Origin: Albifimbria verrucaria
Lineage: Eukaryota; Ascomycota; Sordariomycetes; Hypocreales; Stachybotryaceae
NCBI GenBank assembly: GCA_020081605.1
Contig: JAHREC010000013.1
Span: 310,001 to 374,000 of the forward strand
DNA length: 64,000 nucleotides
Direction of reading: 5' to 3'
Shown: in pieces, positions 34,554 through 47,252 of the stretch
How positions within the stretch are numbered: position 1 is the stretch's first letter
Layout of the letters: each line of letters begins with the position of its first letter
Notes under the pieces: generated by a model
Seen by the model: only the letters and a program-made list of their open reading frames with translations
The model's database searches: none
Told to the model about the DNA's origin: nothing
Position numbers and translations under genes: made by a program

Positions 34554-37256
34554 CTAAAAGTCCAGTAGGTTATCCTTGATCTCTTGCATAGCAGAATTTC
34601 GTGTAGGTGTAGTCCTCCCTTCCACCTCTGGTTCTGCTTCAAACTTACTTACCAAGGGATTCACAAGCGTGATCAAGTCTTCTATAGACTCTACAGTCAG
34701 CTCCACCTCTCTCTCCTGACACCAAAGTCTAGCCATGTTGAAAGCATTTTTAATATCTCTCCCATTCATTTCCCACTTTGAAAGCCGTTCGATATCCCTA
34801 TCTTCAAGTAGGGGCTTGCCCTCTGAGGTGTGCTCCACAAAATTCTTCCAAATCTGAGCGCGCATACTTAACGAGAGATTAGGAAATGTAAGGTGAATAT
34901 GAACCCGTGATCTTAGCGCTGGGTTAATAGACGAAGTAACATTTGTTGTAAGAAAAATAATTCCTGGCTTAAAATTAATATAAATATTTATGGTACAAGT
35001 ATTGAACGGATGACTTACCTTTAAAATACTCAATGTGCCGCAGGAACACTGTCATGATTCCTCATTAGTTCACCTTGATCCACTAGGTGCAAGAATAGAA
35101 ATACGAACCAGAAATACTGCTGCGGCTTTTCATACTATCCCTATTTTCAATGACGAAGTTGGCTTCTATATAACCCATTAGTGATGGCTGGAAGTTACGA
35201 GTGTCGTGCAACTCACCATCAAATAATACGAGAGCATTCCAATCGGAGGCCCAACTCATCTTCGATTCAAACTCCGTTGTCATTCCTGAAGATGGAGCTT
35301 GATTTAGCTGCCCTGCCGGGGATTTGGTTGTGTTATTGCAGGAACTGGAGGAGCAACACTTTGTACTGGGCCAACCATCTCTGCCTGGGAAATGGCAGAT
35401 GATATCCTTAGGAGGGGACGACCAAGGTGCTCGGCCACTATGCCAGCGGCTTTATTAGCTCATCCTTCATCAATTCATGGTATAAACCAGCCATGAAACA
35501 GGATATATACTGACAAGATTCGACCATTAATGTTTTGCCTGTTCCAGGTTCGCCGCTCAGTAGAACCAAGAAAGATTGACCTGCCAGTGTTAGGGAATTT
35601 ATCCTATACTTTAACCAGGATGAAGCCGACTCTTACCTTTGCCAGCAATGAAATCATCGTATCCAGTTTTTGAATCAATGAAGCTCCTCGTAAGAGTTCG
35701 CAGAATATCTTTCTTCTTCTCATCAAAGACAAGTTTATTGAAAACGTTGGCTTTTAATTCGACGGGCAAAACATTCTCCACAACCACGAGACCTACGTAC
35801 CCATGTTAATTATTGGTTCAACAAAGGCTGAAAGGTGTATGCGAGAAAAAGGACACACCCCAGACACCGCGTTCCAGAGAAAATGCGCTGAGAAGTGGCA
35901 TTTGCATGATAAGAAGTTCTTCGTCACTAAGAATCATGTCTTTGTTTCTTTGAATGTCGTCATCTGTTGGTCGCTTGAGCTTATTTGCCGCTTTATTGTC
36001 GTTTGTCAAAATATTGTCTACACTAACAGTTAGATTACCAAAATCGAAGAATATCAAAATGGTGATAAATGTTTACTCATTGCACTGGTTTGACTGTTTG
36101 GAGCATCCAGCTGCTTGATGGTACCATTTGCATCCTTTTTCATAGGAGGCAAATCTTTCAACTTCAAGCCCAGTCGCTTCACATGTAGATAAGCGTCAAC
36201 TACAACACGATCTTCCTAACTCACCGCCACAAACTTAGCACGGGACTGCTCGTAATAGGAAATATTTTCTGACCCAGCAACTTACATTTTGCAAATAAGT
36301 CGAATGTGCGGTTGGAACAAGGCGAGGGACGAATTGAAGGAAACGAGGGGTTTGGTAGTCCAGAAGCTCTATCCCTCGAAGACGCAGGCGCTCCCGTAGT
36401 TCTGGGTGTTTAGACAGGTCAACTAGTCCATATGGTAGCAACTCAGAAAGCTTCTTCTTTCCTGTGTAAGGCCAGACAGTTTCTACGACCTCCTGGAGCT
36501 TGTACGTGGTACCATCAAACCGAACACCATGTCCCTTGATAGCTAATCTTGTGTCTTCGTATTTGGTTAATTCCACACGCACACCAGCGAAGGTGCCCAG
36601 GAGTGATAGTCCAAATATCGACTCCTTTGGAAATAAGGTCCACAGTTTATCGTAGGCTATGAGCTGTTCTTTCTCGTATTCATCGTTTGCATCCAAGAGA
36701 GAACTTAGGTGTTGCTCAATGACGTCGCAAAGAAGTTTGCAGTGGCTCCTCGTGATTGCATCATCGGCATTTTTGGCAACCTCTGCTATCTTTTCGCGAC
36801 AGAAGAATAGTGCCTCGTGTGGGTGAACCGAATTGGCCACGCCCGCCGTATACATCAAACCCTGCTTTTCAAAATCTTGAGCCAAAGCCTCCCGAATCAT
36901 GGGGCTTTGAAGCCGGATCTCCGACGCATAATGCGTGTCGGAGCCCGCCGCTGGGTTCTCTACCAGCTTCTGATACACTTGTATCGCTGCTCCTTCAAAT
37001 TTCTTTTTCTTTGGTGCAGGAAGAGCAGGCGGTGCCCACTCTACCCACTCAAGCGCTTCGTTGGCAGCGCTGTGAGGGTTCTGGTAGAATTTCTGGATCT
37101 CATTCTCCTTGCCAACATGTCGCAAGTCTCTAAGACGGTCTTTCGACCTGAAAAAGAATCGGCGGCTCTTGGTGTGTCCCCAGCGCTATCGGATTCAGTA
37201 TCAGAAGCTACGCTGTCAGTATGATTATGAGCAGGAGTCCAATATCACTTACTCAT
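34554..37256 (-). CDS. AAA+ ATPase with long N-terminal domain (DUF7025-type fungal family)
   Basis: Reads leftwards; start uncertain (ATG at 37256 is a candidate). N-terminal part: acidic serine-rich leader, RLRDLRHVGKENEIQKFY, then FGLSLLGTFAGVRVELTKYED and WPYTGKKKLSELLPYGL, the domain that precedes the ATPase in many fungal AAA proteins; LSDEELLIMQMPLLSAF ends it. Walker A is GEPGTGKT at 35531-35554; Walker B LVLFDEAN near 35215-35235 spans an intron; GIIFLTTNVTSSINPALRSRVHI is the sensor-1/arginine-finger region. The C-terminal lid ends IKDNLLDF at 34554. Many introns; a base is probably missing at 37151-37155 (A run). Divergent from the NACHT-ankyrin gene 280 bp away. Function unproven. 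Confidence 0.82.
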
Positions 37257-37539
37257 GTTCGCGTAGCCACTACGCAATAGTTGAAAGGACACCTTAGGTC
37301 ATGCAGAGACCTAGTCAGCATTATGGCGGCTGAAATAAAAACTATGCCCCTGGATGATTATATCACGTGAAACAGGGGCTATCGAGGCTCGTCTCCCCTG
37401 CATGTTCCGTGACCTTGCATTCGGGTGGAACCAGCAATCTGCAACCTAGCCGCCCATTCCATCTATCCTTATCGAACACACCTCTGGCCTCACAGACCAA
37501 GCTACAGGCGCATTAGGACACTATAATACGATTGCAGAA
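37257..37539. promoter_or_regulatory. Short divergent promoter between the AAA+ and NLR-like genes
   Basis: Only about 280 bp separates the two inferred starts, so they probably share promoter elements. No specific site recognised. Confidence 0.4.
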
Positions 37540-40500
37540 ATGGCGACCGGTTATTTGAGTACTTCAGGAGTTGACCAACAACTCAAAATCTACCGTGAAG
37601 GTCTAAGCATAGTTGCGAGCCCTTCGAAGGCGGAAATCGAGTAAGCTGTAAATCAACGCCATATTGGAGACTGTTACTAAGCTAGATAGCATCGTCATTC
37701 TGCACGGCCTCAAAGGAAATCCTTATGGGACTTTTAAAAGCACAGAAACAGGGTTCTATTGGCCCAGCCATATTCAGCAACACCTACCATGCGCACGCAT
37801 CATGGTGTTTGGATACCTTGCTGACATCGTTGACGGGTCCAATAATTCACTTGGGGTATACCAACATGCTGAGAGCTTGCTGTTGCACCTGAAGAACCTC
37901 CGTCTAAGGTCTGAGGTCAGTAGTCGGGCTGTGTTTTGTTTTGCAATATTTGCCAACTCTCAATTTAGTCACGCCCACTCATATTTGTTGGGCATAGCCT
38001 TGGTGGACTGGTCATCAAGCAGGTTTGTCCATACTCGTTCTCTCAATATGTATGAGCTGACATGATAGCCAGACACTGGTTATCAGTTCCCATCGACGAA
38101 TGGATCTTCACATTTTAAGCTCCACAAAAGCTGTTCTTTTCCTTGGTACACCACATCGTGGTAGTCATCTACTTGAGAGATCGATGCCCAAAATCGGACT
38201 AGGCTTGGCTAAGGTGATGAATCGAGAAATTCCAGTAGAAGTCAAGTCAATGTTGCAACCCCGGACTAATGAGTCATTCATCGCAAACTCTGACTTCATG
38301 AAGATAAAGGGTCCAATTAGCATTATTAACTTCTACGAGCAATTAAAGACGCCTGGCCTGAGCGCTCTTGTATGTGTTTTCTTCTCCCTCGAAGTGATCT
38401 TGTGACTGACTTAACCATCAGGTTGTTGACAAGGATTCTGCGGTCTTCGACAGCGAGCACGCAGAAAACATTCCAGTCGCGAGGAGTCATCATCAACTGG
38501 TGAAGTACGATAGCGCAGATGATGATATATATCGTACATTATACCAAACACTACAAAGAATCACCTCACAGATTATATCTGAGGCCAATGATGACGAACA
38601 CGAGAGTAAGAATTTTCTCCTCAACCAGCGTTCGTGGACTAATAAAGCTTTTGCTTGGCGATAGGCACCATAATAAAGTTATCACAAGGTAAAAGCTTAT
38701 ATAAAGAAGTCACCAGACCTTTCGTTGCCAATATTAACATTTTACAGAATGCATAGCTAGCCTGGCATCGTCTCATATTTGGCATCGTCAGGACCTACTT
38801 GACGGTCCCCATCGAGCCAGTCTACAGTGGCTTTGGCAAGACAAAAGCGACTTTGCACAATGGCTGGCCAGTGGTTCTGGGTTTTTCCAAATCACAGGTA
38901 AGCCAGGAAGCGGCAAGTCCATTCTGATGAGCTCAATTGTCGCCAAAGCAAAGCAATACTACAAAGCGGACATAATTATGCAGCATTTTTTCAACAGTCG
39001 GGGCAGGCACTCGAACACTCCTTCGAAGGCTTTCTTCGATCGTTATTGGAACAGATCCTCAGGCGTGAACCAAGTTTGATCCAATATATGGTTGAGGAGT
39101 GGCGCATCACGCAAGAACAAAGTGCCGATTTTCCCAAATGGACATTGCCTCTTTTAAAGGAAGCGTTGACAAAGGTGTTGGTCCACGGATCGCAACATAC
39201 TCACTTCCTCCTCATTTTGGATGCACTTGACGAATACGATGGTGTGCGAGGCGAGATGGACATTCTGTCGTTCTTGAGCATGATAAATATCTCTTCCAAG
39301 TCATCCCACTTGCGCATCGTGTTCTCTTGTCGTTATTCTCCAGATATCGGCATCCCCAACATTGTGGGAGGCTTTAGAATGGAACAACGGAACGAGGCAG
39401 ACATTACTAGCATCATAAACGACGAGTGGTTGCTTATATTCCCACCCGATTCCATGACTGAAGAGCTGGAGGAAGTAAAACGAACGATTATACAAAAGGC
39501 TGACGGGGTTTTTTGTGGGTTCGCCTAGCTCTTCAGGGTATTTCAGGTGTTGTCAGAGAAGGCGGCACAGTGGCTGAGATAAGAGAAACCATAGACGACA
39601 TTCCGAGTGAACTTTCCAACATGTACGAAATGCTTCTCAGTCGTGTTGGAGACAAGCATAAAAGGAAACCTACTTAATGCTCAGTGTAGTACTTGCCTCA
39701 AGGAGACCCTTGACACTGACTGAGTTTAAGTTGGTTATGGGGCTTTGCACCGGCGAGTTCGAGTCCATTATCGACATGGAAAAATCCAATACAGTCATCA
39801 GCAAGGATAGTGTGATGCAAAAACGAATTAGAAGTCGTAGTGGGGGCTTGCTCGAGGTCAAGGCGACGGGAGAAACTTGGCGACAGGGTGCTAAAGACGG
39901 GCGGACAATGAATGGCGGCATTGTGCAATTGATCCATCAGTCAGTCAAGGATTTCCTATTAGTATCCGAAAAGGATACAAAATCGACGTTTCGAATCAAG
40001 ATCGTCTAGTCGCCGATGGACACGAAAAGCTAGCACAAGCCTGCCTTCGTTATTTGAAGATGAGGGAGATATCTTCACTACAAAGGCAGTGGGTTAGCAC
40101 TGCGAACGAAAGTGTTCTTTCAGAAGAGTATCCATTACTCTTTTACTCTATTAGCAACTGGAGATGGCACTGTCAACAAGCCGAGAGCCTCGGGTTACCT
40201 CAGGTCGATCTCATTCGACAAACCTTTGACTCTGAAACTAGCGTCTTCAGTCATTGGTTGGGGCTGTACAATGTTCTATGTCCTGCTGAACCTCTCTCGA
40301 CAGACTACACTCTTTATCAACTGGCCGTGCATGACAACCTATTTACTCTTTTGGAATACTTCTGTAACACAGGGAACTAGATGTCAATGCATGGACCGAA
40401 GCCGGTAATAAAAGCACTTATCTTTTCCACGCGGTTTGCGAGGGGTGTAAGGAGTCGGTCAAGGTTCTTCTGGAGTATGGAGCAAACCCAGACGCAGGAG

Positions 40501-41911
40501 GGCTTGAGTATAGTACTCCCATTTTAGCCGCTTGTATGTTAGGCTACGTGGACATCGCTCGCATGCTCTTGGAGGCGGGAGCAGAGTTTCAGGGAGGTTT
40601 GGACCCGTATGGCCTTTCTTCACAATTTCCGGGATTTGCCATGTTCTACCGACCTATAGCAATGGCCGCCTATTCTGGTAATGCTGATGTCATCAAGCTC
40701 ATCATGCAGTACGATCCAGGAGCAGTAGCTAACCACTGGCATCGGCAGTATGCAGTTTCTTGCTTGGTTATGGGCGCAGAGGAAGCAGTTGGGGCTTTCC
40801 CAGAGAAAGAACGAGAGTCGCAATTTCTTACTCGAGTTTCGAAACTCCTCCCGCTTCTACTGGGAGGCGACTACTCAGAGACAGAAATTTTCGACTCCAA
40901 TATAATACTTTACGTTTGTGCAGTACGTGGATACTCGAAGAAATCATTGGAAATGTTTCTCAACACGCAATACGCGTCGAGAGCAGAGGGTTTCACAAAA
41001 ATGATAGCCCAGATCTGCTACCATGGGCCTTTGAGTGCTCTTCAGTATCTTGTGGAACATTGCGGTGTCGAAATGGTGCAAAACATGATGACAGAGGACT
41101 ATGGAAGCCTCCTCCATGAGGCAGTCTTCAACCCCCATACGTCGGTGATAGTATATCTATTAGATTTGGGCCTCGACATTGATGCTCAGGACTCTTCCAG
41201 GCAAACACCACTTCACTATGCTTCAGCTCGCACCTCGGGAGCTCACATTGAGTTACTTCTAACTCGTGGAGCCGACGGATCAATTAGAGACAATCAGGGA
41301 TTTACAGCATTTCATTTGGCATTGATGAACCCATATTTGCGACGTTCCATCAGCATACTTGAGCAGCTAATGTCGAGTTCTAAGGAGATGCCCAATCCTC
41401 ATCCCGCGATGGAGTAAAACCGCTTCACCTGGCTGCTGCTGCAGGGTGGTTGCCAACGGTTGAATGGCTATTAAAGAATGGAGCAGATGTCAAGTGTTCT
41501 GACGACCTCGGCCGCACCGCTTTACACACCGCAGCATCATCCATGGGGCTGGATTCCATTGATATCGTCAAGTTCCTCATCGGCCAAGGATTGAGTGCTA
41601 CAGATCAAGACGAGGGCGGCATGACTCCACTGCATCACGTCTTCTATACCTATGATAAACTTGACCCTGACTCCTACGACCCGGATGTTTCTCTAGTTAT
41701 TGCCCGGTATCTACTACAACAGGGCGCTGATCCTGCTATACAAGATAGCGAAGGTAATACTGTTCTGCACCTCGCCGCTTGGCGAGGGCATGTTGGTATT
41801 GTAAAAACACTAATTCAAACCGGTGTTGATATTTCTGTAACGAACAACGCCAATCAAAAGCCAATCGACAATGCTTGGAGTGAGGACATCAGGAAACTTC
41901 TTGAGGTATAG
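37540..41911 (+). CDS. NLR-like protein: alpha/beta hydrolase, NACHT and ankyrin repeats
   Basis: Domains in order: N-terminal leader from ATG 37540 (MATGYLSTSGVDQQ); a lipase-like hydrolase domain (SIVILHGLKGNPYGTF; nucleophile elbow GHSLGG at 37990-38007; FLGTPHRGSHLL); a NACHT domain with Walker A GKPGSGKS at 38897-38920 and Walker B FLLILDALDEYDG near 39208-39246; then ankyrin repeats from about 40390 to the stop (TPLHYASARTSGAHIELLL, TALHTAASS, TVLHLAAWRGHVGIVKTLI). Two or more introns. Frame breaks at 39000-39003, 39509-39514, 39660-39663, 39994-39995, 40372-40374 and 41403-41405, each repaired by one more base of a run. This is the fungal NLR architecture linked to heterokaryon incompatibility and non-self response; ligand unknown. 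Confidence 0.88.
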
Positions 41912-42044
41912 ATTCAGGAATTCGATTGCTAACAGGAAAACGAACCCTCTTCAGGGCGCAAATCACACTCATCGTGACCCCTGTAGTGGTGGTAGAGCTG
42001 GGTCAACATTTAACAGTCGGCTAGTATTTTCAGTCTTTTCAGAA

Positions 42045-42521
42045 CTAAGTTTTATCGGAGCAAGGCAAATATCTTCTCGTCGATGTTTTGCTGAGGTCGT
42101 AGGCCACCAACCAGTCACCAGAAGGTTCATGCTCAGGCAGTTTGAGTCCAGGATTGCGTCTATTGATTCCTTTTGCGAAGAACACTCTCGCATAGAGAGG
42201 GTCAAACACAAAGGTTGTTTCACCAGTCAGAGAGTTCTTTATTTCTGCCGTGGCCGAAAATTCATCGATGGAAAAATACTCGTCAGGGTCTGGCACTGTT
42301 GCTCTCTCAATCTGTTCCTTCACGTGTCTCGCTGTCTTGGCGTCAAATCGGGTATCGATGAAGTATAACTTGTTTTGGCCCGCCGCTGCCACGTATGGAG
42401 TATCTGGCGCAACAATCTGGAGCCCGTACTTTGTTTGGATAGTTTTTGGCACGTAGTTACTTCGGTATTCCTCTTCGAACGTCGGCGAACCTTCGCGTGG
42501 CCTAAACGGGTTTAACAGCAT
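42045..42521 (-). CDS. Hypothetical protein, 158 aa
   Basis: Single uninterrupted frame from ATG 42521 (MLLNPFRPREGSPTFEEEYR) to 42045. Charged, soluble composition with no signal peptide or membrane segment; segments such as KLYFIDTRFDAKTARHVKEQ and TFVFDPLYARVFF look like folded protein rather than random translation. I recognise no family. It ends close to the end of the NACHT-ankyrin gene on the opposite strand. Could be the last exon of a longer gene extending towards 42700. Moderate confidence that it is coding. Confidence 0.5.
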   Translation of the reverse strand: MLLNPFRPREGSPTFEEEYRSNYVPKTIQTKYGLQIVAPDTPYVAAAGQNKLYFIDTRFDAKTARHVKEQIERATVPDPDEYFSIDEFSATAEIKNSLTGETTFVFDPLYARVFFAKGINRRNPGLKLPEHEPSGDWLVAYDLSKTSTRRYLPCSDKT

Positions 42522-43229
42522 TGTTCAAGATCGCAGAATATCGTAGTTCTGGAACAAGCTGCCTGCAGGTTCTGGTTATTATCTTGTCGCGGGAACCTGT
42601 TTGCGCTGCTCTTTGAAACGACTTACCGGTAGTAGCGCGTGAATTCCTTTTGCTGGTGGGTTGATATGTGTTTCTGAAGGATCGTTTAAAGTCAGATAAG
42701 CCACTCAACATGTGATAGGGAGTTGCTGGCGGCAGAACCTATTTTTGTAGGGAACATCAATTTCACATATTGAGAAGATAGATAAGCACTCGTTCCTTTG
42801 TTGTTGCCGCTATAGCCGACATGAAGACCCCTGCTTGCTGGCGATTCTATGCCGAATACCCGTATCGTGATTGACTGCTGACCTCTTGCCTAGCAACCTC
42901 CTGCGCACTAACTACTTATATCATAATCACTTGTACCATCATAACGAAATTCTAACCTCTTGCAAAGAGTATTCTTACACCAGCGATTAATACGCTAAAT
43001 GTTAGATGATAAACTGACATGCCAAGCACTCCAAGTCAGCTGGTTGCCCCTACAGAGGATTATGACATCGTGATGCCGATTGGAACCACATCAAAATTAG
43101 TCGTTTTTCTGAAGGATATCTGACTATATATAGACGGGTTCTTCATTTTCTATCCATGTTGAAACGCAAGCGCGTATCCATGTCCTCCATTGATGATAAG
43201 ATGTGCGGAGACATTAGATAATCCAGTTG
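42522..43229. other. Intergenic, left flank of the AT-rich element
   Basis: About 700 bp of ordinary composition; no gene recognised. Confidence 0.4.
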
Positions 43230-43237
43230 CAACTCAA

Positions 43238-43327
43238 GGGAGCCCATACGTGCACAGCCGGCTGTGCAACTAGAGCTTATATAAAAATGCACAGCCGGCT
43301 GTGCAATTAAAATATCATTATATAATC
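43238..43327 (+). repeat. Left terminal inverted repeat with two 18-bp palindromes
   Basis: Contains the perfect palindrome TGCACAGCCGGCTGTGCA twice (43251-43268 and 43289-43306), about 38 bp apart. Pairs with 47155-47244. Confidence 0.85.
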
Positions 43328-46300
43328 CTTATAATAACATCGCAACTTACCTCAAGGTAGGTTTTCTTAATTAATTAAGCAGATAAAAAGCTTTTATTTA
43401 TTTCTATATAATCTTTTTAATTTAAAGAAGTAATAGTATTTATTAAAAGTTATTTAGTATATTATTTATATACTCTAGCTTAAGTATTATTCACTAGCCT
43501 ATCTTTATTATTATTATAATTTAAGAGCTATAGTATATATACTATATAGTTATATACTCTTATTAAAATTATATTAAAGGAAAGTGCTTATTTTAAGCTT
43601 TTTAAAGCTAGCTATAATATCTCTTAAAGCTAGCTATAATACCTTATAATAAGCTAATTAATTAACTAATTAATTAGCTAATTAATTAACTAATTAATAA
43701 GCTAATTAATTAAAAGCTAGCTATAATATAAAGCCTTTTTAAAGCTTATTATAATACTCTATTTTTAATAAAAATATAATAAAAGTATATATAATAAAAA
43801 ATATAATATAAAGACTATATAATAAAGAGAATTTAAAATATAAATATACTATTTAAGCTTATTCTCTTAATATTATTAAAGCCTTTATTATTTAACTTAA
43901 CTATTTATTAATTACTCTATTTATTAATTATTTTATTTATTAATTAATATATCTTTTTTACTAGAAGCTTCTTATAATAATAGCTCTCTAGGAATATCCT
44001 TAAGTATATTTAATTATAATTAATAATAATAATAAGGCTCTATACTATCCTTTATATTATTTTATTATTCTTTTTTTTATTAAGGGTTTTATTTTAATTA
44101 ATAAGCTATAATAAATATACTTTTAAACTTATTAAATAATTAAAATAAGCTTAATATTATTAATTTATATATTTATTATAGTATTTTTATAAGGATTTAT
44201 TTACTTACTAAAGGCTTTATTATAGTTATATAGGAGCTTAAGGGTATATAATCTAAAGAATTTAGTATTATAGATAACTTAATATTACTTAGATTAAGTA
44301 AGAATATCTATAATAATAAAATCCTAAGATTAATTAATTTATATTAATCTAGATTAATATAGCTTTATAAAACTATAATTAAATATATTAATAGCCTTAG
44401 AATAAAGCTATTATCTTATAGATTATATAATTAATATTAAATATTAGCTTTATATAGAATCTATATAGAATTTAAGCTATTAAGAACTCTAGGATTTAAA
44501 TACTTAATATTACCCTAAATAAATATATTATCTAAAGTTAATATAATAATAAATAAGGATAGGGGTTAATAGCTTAATATAATAAATTAATTAGGTTATT
44601 TAATAATTAACTATAAATACCCTTAGCCTTTATATTTTATTTAGCTATAGCCTAGATCTTTTATATTCTTTATTATATAAAAAAGGCTAGTTTATTATCT
44701 TTAAAATTATATTTCTTTTAATTTATTAATCTTTAGCTATATTCTAATTAAAATAACTTATTATTTCCTCTTTATTCTAAGCCTTAGATTTATTTTTATT
44801 ATAATATTATTTTTCTATTTATTTATAATTAAGATACTAAATATAATTAGTTTTTCTATAATATATTAATAACCCTATAGCCCTTTAATATTATTAATTA
44901 ATTTTAAATAATCCTTAAGGTTATTAAGTATATTAATTATTATAAAAAGCCTTATATTATTATTATATTATAATTAAATAGCTATAAGGTAGAGTAAGCT
45001 TCTTTAATTATATAATAATAACCTCTAAGGAAATAATATTAAATATAATATATATTATAGTTTATATAAAGCTATAGATAATTAATAAGATTAATAATAA
45101 TAAAATTAAATAGAAAATTATTTATATAATTATTATAATTATTATTTTAATAATTAAAGTTATTATAAATAAAGGCTTTATTAAGATTATAATAAGGATT
45201 AATATTAAATAATTATATTATATTATATATACCTTTAAGGTTCTTTTATAACCCTTAATATTATATTTTATATATTTTAATATTATCTTTAACTTTATTA
45301 TCTTCTTAATTATTTTAAAGATAAATAGCTTATATTTTATACTTAAAGATAATAAAATATTTATATTTATAAATTAATTAAATAACTATAAAGGTTTAAA
45401 TAATAATTAAGGCTCTTTAGAATATTAAAAATATTAATATAAATAAAAATAATATAATAAAAGTATTTACTTTTTTTAATTACCTTCTTAAGTATATATA
45501 TATAAAAGGAGGCTAAGGGATTTTAAAAATAATCTTATATAATTAAATAATAATTCTTTAAGCTATTTCCTTTAATTATTAATCTTCTATAAAGCTTTAT
45601 ATAATATCTAACTATATATATTAATAAATAATATATAAAAAATATTAATAAATATATATATTTATTATTATACTTAGTTTATATAAAGCCCTATAAGCTA
45701 ATTAATAATAATAAAATTAATTACTCTTATTATATTAATAAAATCCTTAATTAAATATTTTAATTATAATTTAATAATATTATAAATACTCTTATATTAA
45801 AAAATAATCTAATTATTAAAATAAAATTATTAATTTATTTATACCTTAATAAGCTATTTTTAAATAACTTAAGCTAAATTCTAAGAATATAATTAATTTT
45901 ATATATAAAAAAAATAAAAACTGCTTTTTAAGTTTATTTAAAATATTAAAATAATTATTTTTTATTATATAAACTATAATAAAATTTTAATAACTTTAAA
46001 ATTTTTTTAATATATTTTTATTATTTTAATATTATTATTAATTATATATTTAAAAAAAAAGGTTTATAATAATTAAAAATTACTTTATTAATATATTATA
46101 TATATAGAATAACTATAATATTAAAAAAATATATAAATATAATATTTATATATATAAAATAATAATCTATAAAAGCTATAAAAAGAAGCTTTATTTTATT
46201 AAGCTTATATAAAAAATAAAGTCTTTTAAAAGCTTAAATATAATTCTTTTTTTTTTTTATTTAAAAATATAAATATTATATAAAAAGAATATTAATAAAT

Positions 46301-47154
46301 ATTAATCTTTATAATATTAAATAAAAATATTTTATATTTATTAATTTTATTTATATAATTTAATATAAATATATTAAAATATTATTAAAAATAAGCTAAT
46401 AATTTAGAATATATAAAAAAATTATAATAATCTTATTATTATTATTAAATTAAATTTAATTCTAAAAGCCTTTTTATTTAGCTTATTAATAAAAATATAT
46501 ATATTATTTTATTTTTTAATAATAACTTTTTTTTATAAATAATATAATTATAAATATTAATTTATATAATAAATATATTTAATTATAAATAAAAATATAA
46601 TTTAATCTTCTTTAAGGCTATATTAATAATAATAAGATTATATATAATAGCTTTATTTAAAATAAATATTATATAAAAAACTAAATAAATTACCCTTTCT
46701 ATACTTAGCTTATAATTATAAAAACTAAACTTATTTTCTAAATAATATTAAAGACTTTATTAATTAATTTAAAGATTCTTATTTATAATAATAAAAATTA
46801 ATAGCCTATATAATATATAATAATAACTTTTTTTTTATTATTAAAAGCTAAAGTATATACTTTAATCTATAATTATAATAAAAATAAATAATCTATTTAT
46901 TTAAAGGCTTTTTATTAATCTTCCTTTAATAAAAATATACCTTTATAAGGCTGCTTAATTATTAATTAAGGTCTATAGGGTATTAAAAAGTTATAGATAG
47001 CTTTAGGGGTAGGCAATTATCTAGGAAGATTCAAGGGGTATTAATAAAGTTTATTAAGGCCTTAGGAGGGTATAGTATGCTATAGAATGCTCTAAAAGGT
47101 TATATTAAGCGTTCAATGCAGCATTTCTAGCAATAATATTAATATATATATAGA

Positions 47155-47244
47155 GATTATATAATAATATTTTAATTGTATAGCCGGCTGTGCATTTTTA
47201 TGTAAGCTCTAGTTGCACAGCTGGCTGTGCACGTATGGGCTCCA
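47155..47244 (-). repeat. Right terminal inverted repeat
   Basis: Reverse complement of the left arm with about five differences, all transitions apart from the terminal base. Its palindrome copies are damaged: TGCACAGCTGGCTGTGCA at 47214-47231 and a TATAGCC half at 47180-47186. Ends directly before CAACTCAA. Confidence 0.85.
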
Positions 47245-47252
47245 CAACTCAA

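Larger units (their letters stand above)
43238..47244. mobile_element. 4.0-kb AT-rich element with 90-bp terminal inverted repeats
   Basis: The 4,007-bp segment is almost entirely A and T between two GC-bearing ends. The ends are 90-bp inverted repeats (43238-43327 and 47155-47244). It is flanked by the direct 8-bp repeat CAACTCAA at 43230-43237 and 47245-47252, a candidate target-site duplication. Apart from the outermost base, the repeat arms differ only by C/T or G/A transitions, as expected from RIP. No open frame with transposase features survives; 46960-47120 is the least AT-rich interior stretch. Long TIRs with 8-10 bp duplications fit Mutator-like elements; 8 bp also fits hAT. Class cannot be fixed without coding sequence. 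Confidence 0.75.

Noticed and set aside
43330..47150. Possible coding or RNA genes within the AT-rich block
   Set aside because: No frame of useful length and no RNA-like GC islands; composition fits a mutated repeat.
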